A DNA stretch of 64,000 nucleotides from Paragorgia papillata (Eukaryota > Cnidaria > Anthozoa > Scleralcyonacea > Coralliidae), in contig JAWNZC010000107.1 of NCBI GenBank assembly GCA_035771165.1, positions 1 to 64,000 on the forward strand. The letters are read 5' to 3'. Each line of letters begins with the position of its first letter. Positions within the stretch are counted from its first letter, which is position 1. The notes beneath the pieces are model-generated. The model saw nothing but the letters and a program-made list of their open reading frames with translations. It did no database searches and was not told the DNA's origin. Positions 55,968 through 62,588 of this stretch are shown here, piece by piece. The position numbers and the translations under genes were made by a program.

Positions 55968-56252
55968 ATGGATACAGAGAAACAAACCATTACAAAACCA
56001 ATTACAGAAGAAAAAGTTAAAAACCCAAAAAGAGTGGCACAAGGAAAAAAAATAGCTGAAATAAGTAAAGCAGCCAAAGCACGTAAACGAGCTGAACAGC
56101 AAAATGAAGAAACAAGCGGATTTCCTCAACTTCCTAACTTACCAACATCTATATCATTAATTGGTGTAATAACCGGTGTAATAGGAACGTATATTGCAAC
56201 GCCAACGCCAACAAAAATAAAATATAATAATCTTGATGATGAAGACATTTAA
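55968..56252 (+). CDS. 94-aa basic single-pass membrane protein
   Basis: A lysine-rich N-terminus including PKRVAQGKKIAEISKAAKAR, then one hydrophobic segment (ISLIGVITGVIGTYIA) and an acidic tail (NNLDDEDI). Small proteins of this build, with an RVAQGKK-type motif, recur in invertebrate Polintons and may be virion membrane or DNA-condensing components. The start follows CTAATAAATG. Confidence 0.6.
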   Translation: MDTEKQTITKPITEEKVKNPKRVAQGKKIAEISKAAKARKRAEQQNEETSGFPQLPNLPTSISLIGVITGVIGTYIATPTPTKIKYNNLDDEDI

Positions 56253-56276
56253 AAAAAACTTTTTTCATACTAATAA

Positions 56277-57485
56277 ATGAACAGTGATAGACAAACTAAA
56301 TTAAAACCCGGTTACAAACGTATTAAAAAAGGAGATATAACAGGTGAACGAACTAGACATGTAATAACATTCAATCCAAACAAGGCTAATCCTGGAGAAA
56401 CAATCTACATTCAAATTCCAAAACTTAAACCAGGAACAACACTAATTCCTGACAAAATGTTTCTTGTTTTTGACTTTAAAAATAAGAACACAAAATCCTG
56501 GTTCAACAACAATCTTTCAAAACAGCTTCAGGAAAGGTTGGAGGTAAGGTTTGCAGGTGAAAAGGTTTACGACAACACAGGTGAAAGCTTGCTTGGCACC
56601 TACGAAGATCTGTGGATGGACAAGTACGTTCGCGAAAACATGTTGGAAGATGGTATCGCAAGTGAAAACCAGCGTAAGGTTATCTCAAAATCCGATGATG
56701 CTTCTGCCGATGCGTACGCAGCAGTCTATGGAACAAAGCAACGAATCCGTTTAGGTAAAATTTTAATGGATCACGGATTGTATGCACCATACAACATGGC
56801 TAATGACTTACAGTATGTTATCACTTTACCTAAAGCTGCTGAAATCATGCAGGCGCAAAGCAGTCAAACTGTTGATGGTTACAGTTTAGAAAACATAGAA
56901 CTGGAATACGAAACCATCAGTAATTTAGATCTTGTTAATGAGGTTGAAAGTGGATACAATGTTGGTCGTGCTCTAAGCTTTGAACACGTTACACTATTGA
57001 AAACAGTTGAGTGGGAAAAATCTACAACTCTTATTAATGAAACCATTAACCTACCACGAAAAAGTATGCGTGCTGTTGTTATGCTATTTACAAACAAAAC
57101 TCGTGGTGGAAGTGAAGAATTCGTGTTTCCCAACATTGAAAATGTGAAGGTTACCATTGAAGGCATACCCAATAGTGTTTACTCACAGGGTATTGTTAAG
57201 CGAAGGCTTTTTGAAGAAGCTGAAAGACTGTTTAGTCAAGTTCCTAATGCTGTTAACGCAAAAGATTTCTTTACAGACGACAAGTTTGCGTTGGTTGTTG
57301 ATCTTAGATCTATTGATGACAATAACCTTTACGGAAATGGAGTTAAGCTACTAACCACGCAATCCGGCATCATGCTAGAAATTACCAAAAAAGCAACAAC
57401 AAAAAATCTTAATTGTCATATCTTTGTGTTATCTGATGGAGTGCTAAAGGTACAAGCTGGTGAATACCGAGGATTAAATTACTAA
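56277..57485 (+). CDS. Putative major capsid protein (double jelly-roll type)
   Basis: 402 aa, intact. Predominantly beta-like sequence with a basic N-terminus, placed immediately upstream of the packaging ATPase as capsid genes are in Polintons and adintoviruses. Notable stretches are PGETIYIQIPKLKPGTTL, KVYDNTGESLLGTYEDLW, YVITLPKAAEIM and GVKLLTTQSGIMLEITKK. Shorter than the 500-650 aa common in Polintons. Assignment rests on context and general character, since no exact motif defines the family. The start follows ACTAATAAATG; a 13-bp hairpin follows the stop. Confidence 0.6.
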   Translation: MNSDRQTKLKPGYKRIKKGDITGERTRHVITFNPNKANPGETIYIQIPKLKPGTTLIPDKMFLVFDFKNKNTKSWFNNNLSKQLQERLEVRFAGEKVYDNTGESLLGTYEDLWMDKYVRENMLEDGIASENQRKVISKSDDASADAYAAVYGTKQRIRLGKILMDHGLYAPYNMANDLQYVITLPKAAEIMQAQSSQTVDGYSLENIELEYETISNLDLVNEVESGYNVGRALSFEHVTLLKTVEWEKSTTLINETINLPRKSMRAVVMLFTNKTRGGSEEFVFPNIENVKVTIEGIPNSVYSQGIVKRRLFEEAERLFSQVPNAVNAKDFFTDDKFALVVDLRSIDDNNLYGNGVKLLTTQSGIMLEITKKATTKNLNCHIFVLSDGVLKVQAGEYRGLNY

Positions 57486-57510
57486 AAAAAAAATACTAAA
57501 AAATTAATTA

Positions 57511-57547
57511 GTAAAAAATCATATGTTTAGCAATATATGATTTTTAC
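57511..57547 (+). terminator. Hairpin between capsid and ATPase genes
   Basis: GTAAAAAATCATAT pairs with ATATGATTTTTAC (one bulged A) around GTTTAGCAAT, directly upstream of CCAATAAATG of the ATPase. Confidence 0.65.
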
Positions 57548-57553
57548 CAATAA

Positions 57554-58141
57554 ATGAATCCTTTTAATATGATAATAGTTGGAATGACAAGCTGTGGAAA
57601 AACTTATTATTTACTTAAAATGTTAGAAGAAAAGTATGCTAAACAGTTTGAAAACATTTTTTTGATCTGTCCAACATTTGAGTGGAATAAAACATATTTA
57701 GAATGGAGTCATACAAATGATCCAAATTTTTTTGTTATTCCCTGTAATCAAGATCAAACAGAAGACTATTTGAAATTTGTTGTTGACTTCTGTAAGGGAA
57801 GTCCATCACTAATTATTCTAGATGACTGTGCGTCCGGCCAATCAGTAAAAAACCGTACTAGTGAATTAGTTAAACTTGGGTTTGGAGCAAGACATACGAA
57901 TATCAGCACAATAGTAATAACACAGCAACTTACATCTATTGCAAAACCATACCGTGAAAACATTTCTAAACTAGTTTCATTTTACAATCCAAACAGAAAA
58001 GACATGCAAGTTATTTTAGATGACTACTTAGACATTAGTAAGGAAGAGGAAAAAAAAAAAAAAGAAACATTAAAAAATACAAAGTATAGTCGTCTTGAAA
58101 TTAATTTAAAACATCCATACAATCATGAAATAGTATCATAA
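57554..58141 (+). CDS. FtsK/HerA-type DNA-packaging ATPase
   Basis: 195 aa. Drives element DNA into capsids. Walker A GMTSCGKT at residues 10-17, Walker B SLIILDDCAS near 93-102, and a glutamine-bearing ITQQLTSIAKPYREN near 120-135 that fits the sensor region. The C-terminal KKEEEKKKKETLKNT-type run is lysine-rich. No frame break. Compact relative to the zinc-finger-bearing ATPase fragment at 18322-18674, so the two Polintons in this window belong to different lineages. Confidence 0.88.
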   Translation: MNPFNMIIVGMTSCGKTYYLLKMLEEKYAKQFENIFLICPTFEWNKTYLEWSHTNDPNFFVIPCNQDQTEDYLKFVVDFCKGSPSLIILDDCASGQSVKNRTSELVKLGFGARHTNISTIVITQQLTSIAKPYRENISKLVSFYNPNRKDMQVILDDYLDISKEEEKKKKETLKNTKYSRLEINLKHPYNHEIVS

Positions 58142-58153
58142 AAATTTTTATGT

Positions 58154-58183
58154 AAAATCATATGCAATTAAAACATGATTTTT
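58154..58183 (+). terminator. Imperfect hairpin after ATPase
   Basis: AAAATCATATG and CATGATTTT flank a loop CAATTAAAA, in the same position as the other inter-gene hairpins. Confidence 0.45.
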
Positions 58184-58194
58184 TTTGAAAATAA

Positions 58195-58833
58195 ATGAGA
58201 CTCCTAAGAATCCTTATAAAAAAAGATAGTGGAAATGAAACCACTGTTAAATTTGATGAACCGCTGGTTATTGAAAACGAAACAATGACGGTAAAGCGTG
58301 TAAGTGTGTTCTGGGATTTTAACAATATCACAGACCCTATTTTTATCGCAAATGGCACCAAAAAATTATGGTTTAAAACTGGATATTGGACAGCAAACAT
58401 GATCATCGAAAAACTAAAGGAAGTAAAGGCAAGTGCAGAGCTAGTACATTACTCCCAAAAAATATGAATTACACCAACGGAAAACCTATCATTAGAAAAA
58501 CTAGCACCATTACTCGGATTCTCTAAAACACGTCGGCTTATACCAAAGGGAAGTAGCTACGTCTCTAACACATCAGTTAACGTTAATCTTGGGCTAAAGT
58601 ATATCAACATCAAGTGTAACGCTATCAACAGGTCAAAAACATCATTTCAAGGACAGCGTGATAATACCATTGCATTACTTCCAATCACAACCACACAATC
58701 ACTAAAGGGTTCTGTTACACACTATGACAATATCAATAGTGAAACCGAGCTGGATAACGGAATCTATAGTGAACTAAAGTTCACAACAAGTCATGAGATT
58801 GGAGATATACTATTGGAAATATTAATAAAATAA
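58195..58833 (+). pseudogene. Putative minor capsid (penton) protein, in-frame TGA
   Basis: The frame from 58195 runs 90 codons to TGA at 58465-58467 and continues in the same frame to TAA at 58831-58833. The second half (LGLKYINIKCNAINRSK, IALLPITTTQSLKGSVTHY) is typical of the single-jelly-roll penton-like protein of adintovirus-type Polintons. One stop and no frameshift: either a young null mutation or a read-through site. The start follows GAAAATAAATG. Confidence 0.6.
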
Positions 58834-59326
58834 TGGCGTTAAATTATGGCTTTGAAAACAAGCAAAATGAAAGTATTAAAGAAAAAATAATGCAATACAC
58901 GCTAAGATATCCAAAAACATCGTTAAACACAGCAGTGTATTCAGTAAGAACCAATTCATCAGGATACAAATACATAACATCGTATGGATTAACCCCAAAG
59001 TCAACAATCACCCTTTTAACCCACTCCTTTTCCACTTCATCAGGTAACAACATGGATGGTGGTGTTATCACATACTCATTTGAATTTTTAGACAAAGCCG
59101 GAAGTTTCTTATATTTTAATATTGATGAACTAAATATAGGTCTGTTAAAAATACCTAAGTATGGCAATAAGTACAATATGTTTTTTTTAAACAAAACCTA
59201 TTCATTTTCAGAAACATTATAAACATACGACTTATCAAATTTCACTATGTTTTCGGTGTTTATCACACAAAAATCAGGGACGCTATCTAACGACACGTCA
59301 GAACTGGAGCTAATCATCACTTTCTA
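58833..59326 (+). pseudogene. Structural-region protein of unknown family, in-frame TAA
   Basis: 129 codons to TAA at 59220-59222, then 34 more codons in the same frame (TYDLSNFTMFSVFITQKSGT) to the next stop at about 59326. It starts overlapping the last base of the preceding gene's stop. Beta-rich sequence with no recognised domain; by position a virion protein such as a fibre or spike. A second single-stop lesion in adjacent genes. Confidence 0.45.
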
Positions 59327-59348
59327 AAAAAAATATTTACACTAATAA

Positions 59349-59576
59349 ATGGGTGATAACAAAAAGGAAGTAATTCAAGATCTATATAATGCCGCGCTAG
59401 TTACAGCAGGGGCTGTAGCCGTAAGCATGGCTTCAAAACGTTTAACAGGCCAACCTCTGGCTGCACCAGCCAGCCTGAAAGAAACCGCAAAGTTAGCTGT
59501 AGCTGTTGCAGTAGGCAGTTTTCTAATCAAAAAAGGGCAAACCGCAGGGTACATACCTAAAGAATTAAATTTATAA
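59349..59576 (+). CDS. 75-aa hydrophobic Polinton protein
   Basis: Begins MGDNKKEVIQDLYNAALVTA and has two alanine/valine-rich hydrophobic stretches (TAGAVAVSMASKRL and KLAVAVAVGSFLIKKG). This small protein family is found next to capsid genes in many invertebrate Polintons; probable membrane or virion component. The start follows CACTAATAAATG. Confidence 0.65.
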   Translation: MGDNKKEVIQDLYNAALVTAGAVAVSMASKRLTGQPLAAPASLKETAKLAVAVAVGSFLIKKGQTAGYIPKELNL

Positions 59577-59583
59577 ATAAAAC

Positions 59584-59985
59584 ATGGCATCAATGATAGC
59601 AGGAGGATTATTCAATGCAGTTGCTTTTGCAGGTGCGGGATATCTATTCTCAACATTCAACAAAAAAGATTACCTAAAAGAAACAGAAAGACATAACCTT
59701 GCAATGGAAAAACTACAAAAATCTAAAGAAGATTATTCAGAAAAAGAAACAGCAAAAAAAGATAGAGAAAGAAAACTAAGAGCTGAACTATACGATGCAA
59801 AAAGCGATATGAAGGAAACCAACAAAGCATTTAACGAGCTTAAAAAAATACAACTACAACGTGAAATTCCACCTCCAAGGTTGGAGGACTTTTACCAACC
59901 ATCAGATGAAATGAAAAAATATCAAATTATAGCTGTGAGTTTGATGGGAGGTGGTGGTGGCTGGCTACTACACAAATTAATATAA
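59584..59985 (+). CDS. 133-aa coiled-coil protein with N- and C-terminal hydrophobic ends
   Basis: The N-terminal AGGLFNAVAFAGAGYLFSTF is hydrophobic, residues about 30-95 form a charged coiled coil (RHNLAMEKLQKSKEDYSEKE), PPPRLEDFYQPSDEMKKYQ follows, and the C-terminus is a glycine-rich hydrophobic segment (LMGGGGGWLLHKLI). The same layout recurs in invertebrate Polintons, beside the 75-aa protein. It starts 7 nt after that gene's stop, and a perfect 12-bp hairpin follows. Confidence 0.65.
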   Translation: MASMIAGGLFNAVAFAGAGYLFSTFNKKDYLKETERHNLAMEKLQKSKEDYSEKETAKKDRERKLRAELYDAKSDMKETNKAFNELKKIQLQREIPPPRLEDFYQPSDEMKKYQIIAVSLMGGGGGWLLHKLI

Positions 59986-59991
59986 ATAAAA

Positions 59992-60020
59992 AAATTTCTA
60001 AGAAAAAATCTTAGAAATTT
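59992..60020. terminator. Perfect 12-bp hairpin between convergent genes
   Basis: AAATTTCTAAGA, loop AAAAA, TCTTAGAAATTT. It lies between the plus-strand 133-aa stop and the minus-strand 94-aa stop and could end both transcripts. Confidence 0.75.
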
Positions 60021-60047
60021 AAATTAATCATTTACATTGTTTCATTT

Positions 60048-60332
60048 TTACCAACCATCTGGCAATGGTTCTGGTTCATCTTCATCAAGATCATGTTTTA
60101 CTTCCTCTTCAAATTTTTCATAAGAATAATCTCTGGTTAAAAGACCCCATAAAACAAAACAATAATATTCATCAAAATTTACTAAATCCGTTTTGCTATA
60201 TATTAACCAAAGTTTATATCCTTTTTCACTTCCTTGAGTAAGGTTGAAAAGAAGTTTACCAATATCAAACCACGTTTTACTTTTGTATTCGCATTTTGTT
60301 GCGAAGTTAATAATTGTTTCATTAACTAACAT
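60048..60332 (-). CDS. 94-aa primase-C-terminal-like protein (short paralogue)
   Basis: SKTWFDIGKLLFNLTQGSEK and GYKLWLIYSKTDLVNFDEYY align with the N-terminal region of the neighbouring 260-aa protein, followed by an acidic tail (LDEDEPEPLPDGW). The pattern W-x-x-(I/V)G...GSE-GY-x-(I/L)W resembles the PriCT-2 domain placed between primase and helicase in viral D5-type proteins. It could be a decoy or regulatory subunit. Promoter ACTATAATAAAAGAGAG immediately precedes the start. Confidence 0.5.
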   Translation of the reverse strand: MLVNETIINFATKCEYKSKTWFDIGKLLFNLTQGSEKGYKLWLIYSKTDLVNFDEYYCFVLWGLLTRDYSYEKFEEEVKHDLDEDEPEPLPDGW

Positions 60333-60378
60333 CTCTCTCTTTTATTATAGTATTTTTTTAAAAAAAACATAAAACAAT

Positions 60379-61161
60379 TTATAATTTTAGTTTAAGTAGT
60401 TTCTTTTCTCTATTTCCAAGATGACCTTTTAGGTAAAATGGTTTGTTACCTATATCATCTATTCTTTTTAACTGTCTCTTTGTTTTCTCAACCCATTCTA
60501 AGTTGTTGGGATAGTAATATTGAATTTTACAATACTCTTTTGTTGAATATTCAATATAATTTTTAAATTTTTCTATTTGTTTATGATATTTTTCATCTTC
60601 ATCATTATTTAACCAATCAATAATATCATTTAATCCATACTGAGCTGGAAAGTATTTATGTTTCCAAGATGAAACAAATATGTTTCTTAATTCTACGTCC
60701 TTAATCCTTTTACAAACATCATCTAATACATCCCTGTCCTTTCCTGATGAAATATGGTATAATGCAGAACATAAATTATTAAGAGCTTTCACGTTTCTCA
60801 TTCTTCTTATTGAAAGTTTAGGTAATAACACATCGTAAACAAGGTTTCTTACTTCATCCTCTATCATCTGTTTGTGGTTAGGATTATATACCGATCCGCC
60901 ATCTTCGTAAATGAATGGAACAAGTGTTTTTAATGAAACAAAATACTTTTTTTCTCTAAATAATTTCCATTTTTTATCGCAAAAATCTTTACAATATTTT
61001 TTTGTATCCTGTTTTGAAAACTTGTGCCAAATATTATAACCTTCTTCGCTTCCCTTGGTATGATTGAAAATAGCTTGACCTACAGTCCACCATGATTTTG
61101 AAAAAGTGGTTGCACGTTTTGGTGAAAGTTGACTAATGTAAAAGTTTAGTGTTTCATACAT
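60379..61161 (-). CDS. 260-aa primase-C-terminal-like protein
   Basis: N-terminal SKSWWTVGQAIFNHTKGSEE and GYNIWHKFSKQDTKKYCKDF resemble PriCT-2 domains of primase-helicases. The rest is helical and lysine-rich, without a visible Walker A motif, so it is not a helicase by itself. Probable role in element replication. Same promoter box (ACTATAATAAAAGAGAT) before the start as its short paralogue. Confidence 0.55.
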   Translation of the reverse strand: MYETLNFYISQLSPKRATTFSKSWWTVGQAIFNHTKGSEEGYNIWHKFSKQDTKKYCKDFCDKKWKLFREKKYFVSLKTLVPFIYEDGGSVYNPNHKQMIEDEVRNLVYDVLLPKLSIRRMRNVKALNNLCSALYHISSGKDRDVLDDVCKRIKDVELRNIFVSSWKHKYFPAQYGLNDIIDWLNNDEDEKYHKQIEKFKNYIEYSTKEYCKIQYYYPNNLEWVEKTKRQLKRIDDIGNKPFYLKGHLGNREKKLLKLKL

Positions 61162-61208
61162 ATCTCTTTTATTATAGTAAAAAAGTTTGGTTTCTTATAA
61201 GGTTAAAA

Positions 61209-61233
61209 ATTCCTAAGATTTTTTCTTAGGAAT
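61209..61233. terminator. Hairpin after the LamG-like gene
   Basis: ATTCCTAAGA, loop of five T, TCTTAGGAAT: a perfect 10-bp stem just past the minus-strand stop at 61241. Confidence 0.7.
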
Positions 61234-61240
61234 AATACAT

Positions 61241-61993
61241 TTATGAAATTTCATGGTCTTTCATTATATCTCTGCTTATATCATTTATGTCGCCCGGTTC
61301 TAAAAATCCGTTAATTATTTTTATATCATATATTTCTCCTGTAAAAGGTCTTGATAATGGACTAGAAACACCTGTAAACCTCTCGTTAGCAAATATTGAA
61401 CCATATGTTTCTCCTATCATTTTTGGATTTGCAGTAAAATCTGAGTCTACCGACTTTACTCCATTTATGTACAAACAACTTCCTTCCAATAACCAATGAC
61501 ATGATATTAAGTGCTTGTTAAAAATGTTAACGCTGCTCTGAATTGTGCAGTTATACTCTTTAGCAGGAAGCCCTCCTCCATACGATAGCTGGTTTAATGT
61601 ATTGGTTTTATATCCTATAAATTTATCATAACCACCATTGTCGTTACCAATAATGTAACCCCATTTTCCAGATTTGGGTGTTCCTCCAATAACGCGTAAC
61701 GCGATAAATATTGAAATGTTAATATTAACCATTTCCGGACATTTAAAAAGCATAAAGCACTTTCTGGTGTTTTGTATAAAATCTAATCCAGGTATTGGCC
61801 CTCTCCTATATTCGCTTTGAAAAAGTGAATATTCACCATCTTTTACTCTTCCAACTCTAACACCTTTATCAGATTGACCAGTTTTTTTCGCTTTCAACAA
61901 GTTAACATCAAAAACAGTGGTGTAATGTTTATGTTCTAATGTTGTTAAATAACGCTTATCGCAATATTTGTCATAACCATAGTGTATACTCAT
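61241..61993 (-). CDS. 250-aa concanavalin/LamG-like lectin-fold protein
   Basis: Beta-rich protein with LLEGSCLYINGVKSVDSDF and FTGEIYDIKIINGFLEPGDI. These match the closing strands of LamG/concanavalin-type folds (an 'x-x-Y-(I/V)NG' strand and 'G-x-I-x-x-(I/V)-x-I' strand). Probably a surface attachment or fibre-type protein, glycan binding being the usual role of the fold. TATAAATAAAAAAATG precedes the start; a hairpin follows the stop. Confidence 0.6.
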   Translation of the reverse strand: MSIHYGYDKYCDKRYLTTLEHKHYTTVFDVNLLKAKKTGQSDKGVRVGRVKDGEYSLFQSEYRRGPIPGLDFIQNTRKCFMLFKCPEMVNINISIFIALRVIGGTPKSGKWGYIIGNDNGGYDKFIGYKTNTLNQLSYGGGLPAKEYNCTIQSSVNIFNKHLISCHWLLEGSCLYINGVKSVDSDFTANPKMIGETYGSIFANERFTGVSSPLSRPFTGEIYDIKIINGFLEPGDINDISRDIMKDHEIS

Positions 61994-61999
61994 TTTTTT

Positions 62000-62209
62000 A
62001 TTTATACAATTATTTACAAAAACTGTTTGTTCACCAAGAAAAACATTCTAAAAGGCATGAACACATTCAGAAGCCGGCAGCACGAGATTTACACGGAACA
62101 TATCAACAAAATAGCGTTAAGTGCAAACGACGACAAAAGAATCATATGCGAAGACGGAATTCAGACATTGGCAATCGGACATCGGGAAACCAGAAATTCG
62201 GAAATGTAA
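62000..62209 (+). pseudogene. C-terminal scrap of a Polinton DNA polymerase
   Basis: FRSRQHEIYTEHINKIALSA and DDKRIICEDGIQTLAIGH match, from memory of the family, the conserved C-terminal tail of invertebrate Polinton PolB. It is on the opposite strand to the PolB at 49495-51591, so it is probably from another element or an inverted rearrangement. No upstream polymerase motifs remain. It ends in a minisatellite. Confidence 0.5.
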
Positions 62210-62214
62210 AAATT

Positions 62215-62500
62215 TGTGGGAATTGGGAATTTGGGGATTTGGGGGAAATTGGAAAATGCGGAAATGGGAAATTGGAAAATTGGGAAATTGGGGAAAATTC
62301 GGAAAATGCGGAAATTCGGAAAATGCGGAAATTGGGGAAAATGGGAAAATGGGGAAATTGGGAAAATGCGGAAATTGGGGAAATTCGGAAAATGCGGAAA
62401 TTCGAAAAATGCGGAAATTCGGAAATTGGGGAAAATGGGAAAATGGGGAAATTGGGAAAATGCGGAAATTGGGAAATTGGGAAAATGCGGAAATTCATAT
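62215..62500 (+). repeat. GGAAATTGGGAAAATGCGGAAATTC minisatellite
   Basis: A purine-rich imperfect repeat built from GGAAAT(T/G)(G/C)GG and GAAAATGC words with a period of about 7-8 and higher multiples. All three plus frames and one minus frame stay open through composition alone. Strong strand asymmetry (almost no C). Confidence 0.9.
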
Positions 62501-62588
62501 TTTTTAAAAATATGAATTTAAATATTCAAAATGGCGGATTATAAAAGCATAATTCCAAAATGAGCCAGAACCCGCCTTTTTCTACTAC

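Larger units (their letters stand above)
49495..61993. mobile_element. Polinton/Maverick (adintovirus-like) gene block
   Basis: Contiguous, tightly packed genes: truncated PolB, small acidic protein, NUMOD-like protein, integrase, a 569-aa protein, zinc-ribbon protein, small membrane protein, putative major capsid, packaging ATPase, putative penton, further small virion-type proteins, two primase-C-terminal-like proteins and a LamG-like protein. No terminal inverted repeats were found at either side. The left edge cuts PolB at 49495; the right edge is soon after 61993. No adenain-type protease was seen. Confidence 0.85.

Noticed and set aside
62121..62544. Overlapping long open frames in all plus frames
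   Set aside because: They are produced by a C-poor, purine-rich minisatellite; frames stay open by composition alone.
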